A DNA stretch of 64,000 nucleotides from the NCBI GenBank assembly GCA_963277665.1, contig OY728152.1, positions 1,184,648,357 through 1,184,712,356 of the forward strand, given 5' to 3'. The notes beneath the pieces are model-generated. The model was not told the origin of the DNA. It did no database searches and saw only the letters and a list, made by a program, of their open reading frames with translations. Below are positions 49,870 through 61,369 of this stretch, piece after piece (positions within the stretch are counted from its first letter, which is position 1; every line of letters starts with the position of its first letter). A program made the translations under genes and the position numbers. Origin of the DNA: Viscum album (lineage: Eukaryota > Streptophyta > Magnoliopsida > Santalales > Viscaceae).

Positions 49870-51160
49870 TTTCTAGGGAAGGCTATTTGTTACAGAGGCG
49901 ATGCGTGGCATGGTTCTCAATGAGTTCCACAACTCACCCCTAGCAGTACACCCAGGAGTTTCCAAGATGTACCAGGGACTGAAGAGACAGTTTTGGTGGC
50001 CTGGAGTGAAGCAAGAAGTGGCAGATATTGTGGCCAAGTGCTTAGTGTGACAGCAAGTGATGGCTGAACACCGAGTTCTAGGAGGCCTACTGCAGTCTCT
50101 AGATGTCCCTGAGTGGAAGTGGGATGATATCATGATGGATTTAATCATGAGAATACCCAAGGTACAAGGGGGATACGACTCCATCTGGGTGGTAGTGGAC
50201 CAGTTGACGAAATCATCTCACTTTCTGGCGATCAGGGAGTCGAGTGTAGTGGAATCTTTGGCACAAAGGTACATAGATGAGGTTGTGCGATTGCATGGAG
50301 TTCCACGGTATATAGTCTCAGATAGGGATCCACGGTTTACCTTGCGAGTCTGGAGTGGATTGCAGCATTCTTTTGGCACCCAGCTGTGTCTTAGAACTAC
50401 TTTCCATCCCTAGACCGATGGACCGATAAAACGCACCATCCAGACCATGGATGATATGCCGCAGGCATGTGTTTTGGACTCAGAAGGATCATGGGTGCAA
50501 TACTTGCCTCTAGTAGAGCTTGCCTTCAATAACAACTATCAATCTACCATTACTATGGACCCGTTTTAAGCCTTGTATGAGAGGCCATTCAATTCACCTG
50601 TGAGTTGGACCGAAGTAGGAGTGACAGGCATCCTTGGCCTGGAGGTGGTGTAGAGTACGATAGAGAAGGTTCAGCTCATATGGGAAAGGATGAGGGCGGC
50701 CCAGGACCGACAGAAGTTGTATGCTAATACCAGGAGGAGGCCCTTAGAGTTTAAGGTTGGAAACCATGTGTTCTTGAAGGTCTCCCCTCAGCAGGTACAA
50801 CGAAGGAACAGAAAAGGGAGTAAGCTTTCTCTGAGGTTCATCGGACCCTTTGAAGTGTTGCAGCGGGTACGTGTTGTGGCTTATCATCTATCCCTACCAC
50901 CGCCACATCTGAGGATACATGATGTATTCCATGTGTCCCAGATTCGCCGTTACATGCATGATTATTCACACGTCCTTGATTAGGGAGAGCTAGACATCGA
51001 GGATGACGTGAATTTTGTGGAAAGACCAGTGATGATCGAGGATTGTGAGGAGAAGGTGCTTCATGGGTGAACCATCCCCTTGGTTCATGTGTTATGGAGA
51101 CATAGTGGGCTTGAGGAGAGTATGTGAGAGAGGAAAGCACATATGCGTGCCCAGTACTCA
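49870..51160 (+). pseudogene. Element D integrase with Tekay/Del-like tail
   Basis: The zinc-binding part has FHNSPLAVHPGVSKMYQ, RQFWWPGVK and CLV-stop-QQV; the second zinc cysteine is lost to TGA. The core has WKWDDIMMDLIMRIP (first catalytic aspartate), IWVVVDQLTKSSHFL, VVRLHGVPRYIVSDRDPRF (second aspartate) and TDGPIKRTIQT, where the third catalytic residue, normally glutamate, is lysine. Then come LAFNNNYQST, KVGNHVFLKVSPQQVQ, RFIGPFEVLQRV, IHDVFHVSQIRRY, then VERPVMIEDCEEKVLHG and PLVHVLWRHSGLEESM. The last blocks resemble the chromodomain-type tail. Several stops; not functional. Confidence 0.9.
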
Positions 51161-51276
51161 GATTTGTGTTGAGTTTTTTACTGTTCGGTTTATAGCTATT
51201 GTGGTAGAACGTTTTGCATTTGGCTATGAAATACTAGTTTTCTTTCCTCTAAATGTGTGTGAAAAATCCTGGCTAT

Positions 51277-51440
51277 GGGGAGGGGGGGACCCAACCCCTA
51301 ATAAATACGCATTAAGGTGGATGAAATTAAACCCATGCGGGTGAGTCAGTGCCGCCCAAAGCGGATAGTATCTTGACATGGGGAAGGAGACTCCCCAACC
51401 CACATGGCTGGGCAGTCTAACATGGTATGTTGCTTGGTTC
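51277..51440 (+). other. Purine tract and foreign LTR-like motif before D 3' LTR
   Basis: Ggggaggggggga (51277-51289) looks like a polypurine tract, but no TG-started copy of the 5' LTR follows it. Instead there is gtgccgcccaaagcggatag followed by tatcttgaca, resembling a motif common near the ends of many short plant LTRs. Then a segment ends gggcagtctaaca and is followed by tggtat. This is absent from the left side of D. It could be a remnant of another LTR or a U3 portion missing from the 5' LTR. Confidence 0.4.
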
Positions 51441-51581
51441 ATGACAGAAATGTGTTCTTAGTTGACAATGAGGTTCACTCCTGAGAGGTGTCTTTCATGG
51501 TGATTCTCAGAGACTCCCCAAAATCTCATGTTGGATTTTCAGTTCCAGTAGTCTCGGTGAAGTTTGGCCTAATGGTAGGCC

Positions 51582-51725
51582 TACCGGTAGCCTTAGCATA
51601 CTGGTAGCAGGCCTACCGGTAGCTCTGTCTACCGGTAGCTTGGTCTACCAATAGATGCAGCCTACCAGTATCTCGGACTACCAGTGGCTGTGGTCTACCA
51701 GGGGCACAATAACCAGTGGCTCTCA
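51582..51725 (+). repeat. Tandem palindromic array in D 3' LTR
   Basis: Same family as 43584-43775: ctaccggtag cores separated by about 17 bp, with later units decayed to ctaccagtat and ctaccagtgg. The copy number is slightly lower than in the 5' LTR. Confidence 0.75.
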
Positions 51726-51993
51726 CCTACCCCCACAGGTCATTCCAGTAGCGCTCCCTTTTTGCTCAAATTGGGTTTTAAACCCTTTTTTGACCCCGTT
51801 CATCTTGCTTTAAAGACCGGTAATGCCCATAAATGTTGTTTAATTGAATATTTAAATGAATTAACCTGGTGTGGGAATTTTTTTAAATTTCACGACCCTT
51901 TAATGACCTATGGGGTGTCTCAACCACGTGGTCAACCCACGTCCATATCTCCTTACGCAGTTCCACGTTGTTATCTCAAATGTCCCCAACCCT

Positions 51994-52000
51994 TATAAAA
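51994..52000 (+). promoter_or_regulatory. TATA box of element D 3' LTR
   Basis: Tataaaa within ccttataaaaaaaggg, at the same LTR position as 44032-44037. This copy is the stronger match. Confidence 0.55.
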
Positions 52001-53284
52001 AAAGGGTTCGCCATGGGTTTCTTCATTTCCTGATCACCCTGTGCTATTAGTAACCTTCGTTCAAACGAACTGCTTTTCGTTCAGATGATCCGTATCACTA
52101 TTAGTGATGTCCCGCGCCTATCCTTAGCATTAATTGTTGATCAACATTTTGGGTTTTAACATCGACTCTCCATTCTATGCATCTTATGGGGTGGGCGTGC
52201 TTTTGATTCTATAGAATTGGATGGACCGAACCTTAATGATATAATAAAACGATTCTAAAGAATGAAGGGGGCGGGGTGTGATCGATGATGCTTTGATTTA
52301 TGATCTTCCATGATTTATGATTCCTGAATTGTGCGGGGTTACGCCTTCTAAAAATCAGGGTCGTTGGTGGTACATCTATGTGCACTATCAAAACCTTTCT
52401 TCCAGTGATGTTTAAATTGATTGTATTGTGGTGGATAACCATTACTGTGTAAAGGAATTTGGTTACTTACATATATTCGGAAAAATAAATTGGAATCACC
52501 AGGATCAATCCTTTCTGTGATAACCCCGGATAAAGTACAGTGAATTTGAAAATCATGGAGTGTGTTAAATCTTATAAATCTGAAAATTCCGGCATGTCCC
52601 TGCTCTATGTTGGTGGTAGTGGTTTGGTTATACACTTTCATGGGAATATTTCTGGGGGATGTGGGTGGGGATGGGATCCCCTATTGTTATGGATTGAATG
52701 GTTGTGAATTTTAAGAGCAGGTGGTATCTTTTTTTATATCATGAATTGGGGTGGGATCCTCTGTTGTTGAGAAACCTTTTGGCTCTTGGATATTGGACAT
52801 AGGGCTGTATCATGGGGTTTTCTTTGGTTGTTGTGGATTTACGATTGAACCGGGTGTGGATGATGTAGTTAATGCTAGAATTTTTGCTTTCTTGGACTTT
52901 TTCTTAAGCTTACTAGTTTCCCAAGTAGGTGTAGAGCTTAGTTAAACATCATCACTGATCATGAAAAAAAATGGGACACATGTATTTTGTTGGCGAGGGT
53001 TGTGACTCAGACTTGAGTGATGTTTGTGTTCTTTAGGCTGGCTGAATAAAAACCTAAACAAGGGAGAGTGATTGTTTCCTATATATATATACTTGTAGTT
53101 TTTGTGTTTCTTATTTGCGCCCCACCCAAGTAGAGAACATTGTGCCGAACATCCCCATTTCATGGGGGAGGGTGTTTTTCCCAACACTTCTACTATTGGA
53201 TGGTTATTAGATTCTTTATGCTTCCATTCCTGAATAGCCCAAGTAACGTCGGGCTGGCTATGATGGCCTAAATTCAATTATTAG

Positions 53285-53560
53285 CCCAAGATCCTTCAGG
53301 TGGGTTAGTGTGGTGGTTGGCCCAGATGTGTGTGGGAAGGTGGTTTCCCAAGTGTCATTGGGATGGGGCCCAGGTGTATTCGGGCATGGAAGTGGATCTT
53401 CTAGCCCAGGTGTCTTCGGGCGTGTCGGTGGTTGTTCTATCCTAGGTGTTTGCATGCGTGGTTATGTGTGATAGTCGTGGCCCAGGTCATTGCGGGTGGG
53501 GTTTGGTAGGCGGACTACGTGAGGTTGTGGCCCAGATGTGTGCGGGTGGGGTTGGCAGTG
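53285..53560 (+). repeat. GC-rich tandem repeat in D 3' LTR
   Basis: Units based on gcccaggtgtcttcgggcgtg, matching the array at 45340-45610. Confidence 0.7.
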
Positions 53561-53992
53561 GGATTGCGGTGACAATTGCGGGATTGGTTCAATGTGTTGG
53601 ATGTCTTCAATAACTAGTGGGAAAGTGGCGTGGGGTACCCAAACATCGATGAGATGTTACTATAAATTAATTGAAATGCATTATTTGGGGAGTGTACCTT
53701 GGTGAGGCTTGGGTGGATAGTTTACCTTGTCAGGTGTTTGGTTTACTCTTTTTCTCAAGGTACATTAGCACGTTCCCCCACTTGTGAATGAGAGTCTTAT
53801 GTTTTTCCCTACTAAGTGTACTTGTATTCTCACCCTATTTATATAAAACTGCTTTCAGGTTTCCGGGAGGGATTCAGGGATCGCACGGGACCATACTAGC
53901 TCAGACCTTTGGGGCAGTTGCAGTTGTTGATTTTCCTTCTTTGGTACTTTACCTTTATAGTCATATTTGTTGGTTAGAGTGGATACTCAAGA

Positions 53993-54008
53993 GGGGGGGG
54001 GGGGGGGG
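53993..54008 (+). repeat. Run of 16 G at the end of F LTR
   Basis: On the element's own strand this is a C run about 25 bp from the 3' end of the LTR. Confidence 0.9.
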
Positions 54009-55183
54009 TGAAATGAGTTCAAATTAAAATTTCTGTAAAAATATTGTCTATTTAAAATCCCCCAATTTTTAAAACAACTTAAACTATAATGATTTTATAC
54101 AGATTGTAGATGTTCACTTAGCTTCTCAACAATTACTTAGGCCTCAGTTAATATAACCACATGATTAAACTAACTTTTAAAACTAACCTACTAGTTTACA
54201 ATAAGTATAAACACTTGAAAATTTAATTATCAATGTAGCTTTTAAATAGTTTTGTATTTCAAATTAATAGCAGCCGAATATAAAAGATATATGTAGTATA
54301 ATTTAAACTTAAACTAAAGATGCACAACACTTATAACAAGAGGTTCAGTCTCAAGACGAGACTTTGTCCTCACAAATTTATATGAATTTTATCCACACCC
54401 TGGATCGGGGTTAACAATAGTTTATAAGCAATCTAGTCCATGCAGACCTATACAACTATTCATTAAGGGAAACAAAACAAAAGACCAGGCCACACAAGGA
54501 CCTATTCCACAGTTGACGTGGGTAAACATTAGTTAATAGTTTTGGAGTGACTATTTTGATATCCTCCAATTCAGTGCATGAGATAGTGTGTGTGTAAGAT
54601 ATACAGAGTACACCACACTCCTCAAATGTAAATAAATAAACCACTTAGGGAGAACAAATAAGAGTTTATAATGCTCTAGTGATTATCAATGCAGCTCTGG
54701 ACTCGTTGGATTCAGCATGAATGCTTTTGAGTCCTTCTCTAGGATTTCTATTGAAAAACAGAGTGTCGTAGTTCAGCTAGTGTTCTACAGGAGTGAAAAT
54801 GATCTCTTGATTTGTCGTGTGTTCATCAGTGGTGTTGGATTGCACTCGTGAGAGTTCATCGAAAGCCTTGCAATATCTTTCATGATCAGGATTGTTATTC
54901 TTGTTTAGCACAGTGCTTTCAGGTTGATATAAGTTCTTCTTGTTGTATCGTCACACTTGCGCTTTTTCTTCTAAAGTGTACTACATCTCAAACATCCTAT
55001 ATATTCCACATGTTCTGGCAGTAGGAATGATTCCATTTCATAGATATGAGATACGGTTTCCTCACATGCCAAAAACTATCATCAAATAACATTAATTGTG
55101 TTAAAAACATAAAATATGACAATTAGCATTATTTAAATAATATTGACAAAAAGTTTAGAGACATTATCATATTGATTATGTAA

Positions 55184-55459
55184 ATGGTGTCTTTATCATG
55201 GTATGGTCTTCACGGTATGTGGTTCATAGTATGTGCTTCACGGTATGTCCTTCATGCTATGTGGTTCACGGTATGTGCTTCATGGTATATCTTTCACGGT
55301 GTCTGGGTCATGGTGTATGGGTCATAGTGTCTGGTTCAGGGAGTCTGGGTGACGGTGTTTGGGTCACGGTGTCTGGGTCACAGTGTCTGGGTCACGGTGT
55401 CTGAGTCACGGTGTATGGGTCACGGTGTTTGGGTCATGGTGTCTGGATCACGCTATCTC
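55184..55459. repeat. 14-bp minisatellite inside F LTR
   Basis: About 19 units of 14 bp. The left half is of the type acggtatgtgcttc and the right half of the type acggtgtctgggtc. The switch falls near 55282. Units keep the core acggt with variants atggt and atagt. No coding role is evident. Confidence 0.9.
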
Positions 55460-55762
55460 TACACTTAGACAAATATCTGTATATGGACTTAGACAGTAAT
55501 AATCAGAATATTTATTATGTTTAACCAGTAGAGAGTAAGAGAACTTGAATCATAAATATAAAGGCTTGATAATATAAGTGAGATTTTTGGTCATGCATAA
55601 GACTTGTAAATAATTAATAAGACTTTCTATCATTAAAACATGATGTGTAGTCATTATAGAGATTGAATAGAATTAGCAAGATGTGAAATTAAGAGTGATA
55701 TTAATTAACAGTAATAGGATTTATGATCATTATAACTTGATAAATACATAAGGAGTCCAACA

Positions 55763-55776
55763 ATATCCCCCTTTTC
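55763..55776 (-). other. Polypurine tract of element F
   Basis: On the minus strand aaaagggggatat directly precedes TGTTGG of the LTR. A G-rich tract next to TGTTGG is characteristic of Sireviruses. Confidence 0.8.
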
Positions 55777-56273
55777 GATGATCAAAAATCATATATAGTC
55801 AAAATATACATGAAATGAAAAATTAAATAAAATAGAATATTAGAATAGATAAAATTATAGAATAATAACATATGTCATTATAGTGCAGATAATTGTTGTT
55901 TTTCACCCCCTTTTATAGTTGTAGTTTTCTCCCCCTTTTGGGATTATCAAAAAGTAGAGAAGAATTAAAATGAAATAATGCAGTTTTCATTAAAAAGGGT
56001 TCAGAATATAACATACAAGATAAAGGAAAACAGCAAACAAAAAATGACATCCCATCAAAAAGAAAACAGAAACAGTCCTTGGACTCTTCTGGAATCCACC
56101 TTTTCCTTTCCTTTATCTGCAGCAGGAGCTGGTGCCGATGTAGAATAAGGCATAGATGTGGTAGACAAAGGGGGTAAGGGTAGACCATCAAAAACAGATG
56201 AAGCCAAGGTAGAAGGAGTAGAATATCTCGGCTGAGGTTGGTCAAGAATAACTAGCCGGATCGGAGAAAGAGC
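55777..56273 (-). other. Element F 3' untranslated stretch
   Basis: Lies between the end of the env-like region and the polypurine tract. The open stretch 55913-56245 (minus) continues partly in the style of the upstream ORF but shows no domain. I assign no function. Confidence 0.4.
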
Positions 56274-59040
56274 TTAGCTAACTGACATGGCTGTTGAGGC
56301 TAAGGCAGGTAGACCAGGTCTACGGGGTGCAGCAGCTGGAGCAACTATAGCAGTACCCTGCACATGAAGATACAACATCAGATGTTTTATGAAATAAGTA
56401 ATGATTTCACCACCATATTGCACAACCTTTTCAAAATCGTCCTTATTCTCAATAAATTTTTCCAACAATCTGTTGAACTCTATAAGCTTCTGAACTTCAG
56501 CTTTAAAATCTTGAGTCATCAGAGGGATTTTCAGGTTTTCAAAAATATATATAAAGTGATATGTCATATCACTTTTAGAGAAATTCTGGTTGAGATAGAC
56601 ATAAAGTTTCTTGGTGATCTCCTATTGATCATCATTGGCTATCTTAGAATGAATTATAACTAAATCCAATGCTCGATCACTGTTCTTAACTACTTCTGAC
56701 AATGAATACTGATCCAAGCCACTAAAGGCATTCTAAAGTTCTTCATTGATTATGGATCTTAGCAAATAATCTTCCAAAGAAGGTGTGGAGGTCTGATGAG
56801 AAGCAGGAGAAGCCTTGACAACATCAGTGAGATCTTTGAGCTATTTCAGAACTTTTTGCAGGCATTCAGTGTACTCATCTATGAGCATATTTAAATTTTC
56901 CGCAAGCTCCCTCATGCGATCTAGCATTCTTTTGTGACTTTTTCCAATCTTATCATAAAAAGACAGTAGATGTGGATGATATTGAGACACAGTCTTCCTA
57001 GAAAGTGTGGAATCATATGGCTCAGAAGAAGCAGAAACAAGTGCTGGGGCAGAAATAGGAGCAGGCTCTAATCTCAAAGACAACACATTCTGCATGTTTG
57101 CTACCAAACGTTTCAGGTTTGCAACATCAGCACTCAGTAGATTATTTTCTACTCCGACATCTTGAATTTCTCGGATCATCCATGGTTGAATATGCAATAT
57201 AATCTTTTCCATGATAATTGATGCATCTTCTTGACTTATCTGAGTTACTGGATGAGGTTGAGTGGATACAATTTTCTCAACTCCAGCTAACAGAGTCCCT
57301 CCAAAAACATTCAGATCATTATTAGTCACAAAAAGGAGTGTTTCTCGTGTAAGTGTGCAGGTATGGGTAGTGAAGCAGGTTCTGATTGAGGTTCAGAGTC
57401 ATCTTCAGACTCATATTTTGATTCAGATTGAGAATGGGGCTCTGGTTCTCGTTCTGGTTCTGGATGAGCTAAAGACTTTAGTGGAAACACATAAGAGAGA
57501 TCCATTACAGATTTAGTCACTTGCTCTGACTCATTCACATCATAAAATATTTGGAAAACATAACGGGTGTACCCATAGTATGTGTCATTAGGTTGAGAAG
57601 CTTCAGCAGATCCATCTTCTATAATCTCAAGGTTTTGAGGTTCCTCCCCATCATTTTGTGCTTCCATTTCAGAGACTATATGCTCAGTAACATGGTCAAG
57701 ATCCATAGGATAATCTCTAATTTCTTCTGCAAACTCTTTCCTTGCTAGCTGAAAGGCAATTTCCATCCTCTCTTTCGTAGAGGGAATATACTCATGAACT
57801 GATTGTTCCACTGGTTGTGCTTCCAGATTGACTTGTTTCCCAGTAGGGAGATCCTCTTCAACAGGATCTGTCTCTATGGTTTCTTACTGTTCTAAAACAA
57901 GAAAAAACCATTTTTCTTGCAGTCGTAGGATGAGTTTCTGGATTGACATCCTCACTAGAAGAAGGTGCTTCCACTTCTCTCAAACTAACTGCAACATCCT
58001 CTCCTTGAGGTATTTCAGCAGGGAGAACAGCAGGGACAACAATCCTTTCCTTTTCAACAGGAGGTTTTTCCATTGGAGGTATTCTAGCTTCTTCTCTAGG
58101 TGATACTTCAGCTGCCACTTCCTCTTCTTCTTCCTCTTCTTCTGAATACTCATCCACTTCATCTAGTTACAAACCAGGATAGGGTAGATTCGCAGGCCTT
58201 CTTGGATAGTCAACAGGATTAAAATTTTTATAGGGTTGATCATTATCCTCAACCCACTACTTTTTCTAGGGGTTCCAGCTAATCTTCATCCATCTGATGA
58301 TAGGATTGGATAAGCATAAATGAAAGTCCTCTAACATTTTCTCATTTGGTCCAACCATTCCTTTTGCAACTAGAATGGCTGAAATCATCCTTGAGTACAA
58401 CAAGGAGGTAGATTTGTAAGTGACTTTAATCAGCTCACAAATATGCATAATAACATACTTGCATATGTTGATCTTATGGCCATTCTTCAACAGGTGAATC
58501 CGGAACACTTCCTAATACTTCATTATAGTAAAATCACATTTTCTCAGACTGATCAAATTCTGAACAAATTTTAATAGAAATCTAGTTTCTCCATCTAACT
58601 ATGCAATTATAGGCCTTCTCTTGGTGCCATTACCAGTTAGAATATCCAAGGAATTTTCCAGATTGAAGATATTAGATGATGGAGGAGGGTATCTCTAGTA
58701 GTCTTCACAAACTCCTTCATGAGGAATTATTAGGCATGCTGCCCATAGCCTTGAAGAGAAAGAGCACTTTTGACCATTTATCCAGCTGGTCACCATAATG
58801 CATTATCCAAACTCAAAGGAAAAAAATCAGATACTGATAGAATTGAGATTCCAGCATCAGGTAAATCGGTCTATTTTTTCCAAATAACCATTCAAGACAT
58901 CCTTGTTCTCTTAAAACTATCAAAACTAACGACTTTCTAGACAGAATCCATTTAGGGAAAATCTCTTTTTCAGGTACAACAATACGGCTTACCATTTTTG
59001 GGTTTAGAGGTCCTTTGGGAGCTATCCTCAGTATCTTCAT
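56274..59040 (-). pseudogene. Sirevirus env-like ORF, broken
   Basis: Downstream of pol, the minus strand carries a series of open pieces: 58813-59040, 58266-58508, 57858-58157, 57326-57811, 56841-57329 and 56274-56567. The first two have GCLEWLFGKNRPIYL and ITELI-like segments with a Y-S-R-M-I-S-A-I-L pattern, similar to the plant transposon protein domain that opens these ORFs. Next come an acidic run (SEEEEEEEE), a proline- and glutamate-rich stretch with P-E-P-E-R-E-P-E-P, and in 56841-57329 a likely coiled coil (VGVENNLLSADVANLKRLV). I see no clear signal peptide or membrane segment. The envelope label reflects position and family, not shown function. Several stops and frameshifts separate the pieces. 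Confidence 0.7.
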
Positions 59041-59335
59041 CTGTTTCTTAGAGTATCGCTTCTCGGACGAGGGTGAAGACGGAAGCTTCGTCCTAGGAAT
59101 CCACTGAAGGTATGGGCGAGAGGGAAGAGAAGGTTTTCAGGAATGAGAAGGTTCAAGAGAGAGTTCGGGTAAGGAATCTAATTAAACCCTTAATTTTTAT
59201 CATTTGGGAATGTCAAACATCATAAAAAACAAGGTAAATCAAATAACAGTGAAAGAAAAAAAATTACTAAAATACTGTTTAAAATAAGAATATAAATAAT
59301 CTTCAAAGTGATATCGTGAGTAGGAATTATGGTGT

Positions 59336-59510
59336 GATGAAAAATAGTCATAAATGTGAGATAGTTGGTGGTCATAACTATGAGATAGTGACCATTTTGT
59401 GTAGTCACGGTGAGACAGTGAGTTGACAGACCGTGAGCACAAGGTCCTAATGTTGAGACCGTGAGCATGAAATGGTAACTGTAAAACAGTGAGTATGAAA
59501 CTGTAAAGTA
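59336..59510. repeat. Second, degenerate 14/28-bp array between pol and env-like ORF
   Basis: Repeats of gaccgtgagcacaa and gaccgtgagcatga lie 28 bp apart, with weaker 14-bp spacing (acagtgagtatga). The core accgtgagcac resembles the reverse complement of the unit at 55184-55459 (accgtgaagcac), so the two arrays are inverted relative to each other. Confidence 0.65.
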
Positions 59511-59550
59511 AAATACGGTAAATTATTAAACATTAAGATCCATAGGATAC

Positions 59551-61040
59551 CTATTTATGATTAACCATTACAAGATCTTGTATGATGTAGTCTAATCTTT
59601 CAGAATTTAATGGTTTAGTGAATATGTCAGCAAGCTGATATTTAGTACCAATGAATTCAAAAGTGATATCACCTTTTTGATAATGATCCCTCAAAAAGTG
59701 ATGTCATACATCAATATGTTTTTTCCTAGAATGAGAAACAGGATTCTTAGAAATATTAAAAGCACTTGTGTTGTCACAATTTATTGGGACATGTCTGAAT
59801 TGATATCCATAGTCTAGTAATTTGTGTTTCATCCACAAAATTTTTTCACAGCATCTTCTAGCAGCTAGGTATTCATCTTCTGTAGTAGATAATGCAACAA
59901 AATTTTGTTTCATACTACACCATGATTCTAGTGACTTTCCTAAAAGGTGACATGTTCCTGAGGTGCTTTTTCTATCTAAATTACATCCATAAAAATCAGC
60001 ATCAGAATAACTATCTAATTCAAATGATTCTCCATTGTGATAGAACTATCCTAAATTGGGAGTATTCTTGAGGTATTTGAAAATCCTTTTTACAGAATTT
60101 AAATGTGACTCCTTAGTGTTTTCATGAAAATGAGCACACATACACACACTAATCATAATATCAAGACGACTAGCAGTCAGGTAGAGCAGACATCCAATCA
60201 TTCCTCTATAAGTGGTTTGATCAACAGATTTACCATCTTCATCAAGATCCAACTTATAGGTGGTACTCATGGGAGTGTCACTACCCTTTGTTATATCCAA
60301 TAAAAAACGTTTTAAAAAATCTCTAGTATATTTACATTGAGTTAAAATAATTCCATCATCATTTTGAAATATTTTAAATCCAAAAATAATTCTCGTTCAC
60401 AAAATAAACTCATTTCAAATTCATTTTGCATCATTTTAGAAAAATCAGTACATAATGTAGTTTTTGTAGATCCAAAAATAATATCGTCTACATAAATTTT
60501 TACAACTAAAACATCTTTAGAAATACATTTTATAAAAATAGTTGGATTAGCTAAACCTTTTGTAAAACCTTTTGAAGTTAGAAAAGTACTCAATCTATCA
60601 TACCAAGCTCTTGGAGCTTGCTTTAAACCATATAAAGCTTTTGATAAATTGAAAATATGATTTGGAAAATGAGGTTTTAAAATTCAAGGTGGTTGTTCAA
60701 TGAAAACAACCTCAACAATATATCCATTTAAGAATTCACTCTTGACATCCATTTGATATAGTTTGAAATTTAGATGTGCGTCATAAGCAAGTAAAATCCT
60801 AATAGCTTCTAATCTTGCTATGGGATCTAAAGTCTTTTCATAGTCAATACCTTCTTCTTAACTGTAGCCTTGTGTAACTAGCCTAGCCTTGTTTATAACT
60901 ATATTTCCATATTCATCTACTTTATTTCTAATCACCCATTTAGTTCCAATGGTGAAAGTGTCCTTAGGTCTTTCAAAAAAATTCCAAACATTATTTCTTT
61001 CAAATTGATTGAGTTCTTCTTGTATAGAAATTACCGAAAA
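59551..61040 (-). pseudogene. Element F reverse transcriptase and RNase H
   Basis: Minus-strand translation reads in order GTKWVIRNKVDEYGN, KARLVTQGYS, GIDYEKTLDPIARLEAIR, YQMDVKSEFLNGYI, KALYGLKQAPRAWYDRL and KIYVDDIIFGST (YVDD catalytic box intact, about 60483-60494). After a frameshift near 60320 come MIGCLLYLTASRLDIM and SDADFYGCNLDRKST. The RNase H part has CSMKQNFVALSTTEDEYLAA, ILWMKHKLLDYG, INCDNTSAFNISKNP and KKHIDV. It ends near LADIFTKPLNSERLDYI with a TAG at 59551. This is a full copia RT-RNase H with few stops, the best preserved coding region in the window. Confidence 0.95.
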
Positions 61041-61369
61041 TTCAACATTAATAGCATCATCAATGTTATTAGGTTCAATCTATGACAAGAAGGATCGATG
61101 TTCAAACTGATTTCTAAGAGAGGCTCTACTATGTGTCCCTCTATCATGATTTCCTACAACATCATCTAAAGGACGATTCTTTAGAATTCTAGTTGATCTA
61201 GAAAAGGTAGGGATATAAATTTCAGATTCTTCTCGTGGTTTTGGTTAATTAGGAGTAGATTCTAGAATTAGTCCAGAACCGGTTGTCATATATATCAGGT
61301 TCATTGATTTTATAATTAAGGTACAGAATAGATAAATCTTCTTCATGATTTTCAAGAGAGGTTTTAGGC

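Larger units (their letters stand above)
43474..53967 (+). mobile_element. Element D: Ty3/gypsy element with complete but broken gag-pol
   Basis: The 5' LTR (43474-46314), primer-binding site, gag, protease, RT, RNase H, integrase with C-terminal tail and 3' LTR (51459-53967) lie in order on the plus strand. The 3' LTR lacks its last 300 bp because element F is inserted in it; the rest should lie beyond 64000. LTRs of about 2.84 kb, the initiator-methionine tRNA primer site and the integrase tail suggest a Tekay/Del-like chromovirus. Stops and frameshifts in every domain show it is defective. Confidence 0.9.
51459..53967 (+). repeat. Element D 3' LTR, cut by insertion of F
   Basis: Aligns with 43474-46020 of the 5' LTR. 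The last shared bases are tagtcatatt (compare tagtcacattt at 46010), then the TGTTGG of F begins. About 300 bp, including the terminal ..GTGACA, are therefore missing from the window. Confidence 0.85.
53968..55762 (-). repeat. Element F 3' LTR
   Basis: Bounded by TGTTGG (53968-53973) and its inverted copy CCAACA (55757-55762), giving 1795 bp. On the right it abuts the polypurine tract. On the left it breaks the D LTR, where atatt (53963-53967) is the expected left target-site duplication. It includes a 16-base G run near one end (53993-54008) and a 14-bp minisatellite. Confidence 0.85.

Noticed and set aside
55198..55404. 68-codon open frame in the F minisatellite
   Set aside because: It is the translation of the 14-bp repeat (three units equal 14 codons) and shows no conserved protein.
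55184..55459. CRISPR array
   Set aside because: 14-bp units follow each other without spacers, so this is a tandem minisatellite.
56364..56663. 99-codon plus-strand open frame
   Set aside because: Antisense to the env-like ORF, which explains the low stop density.
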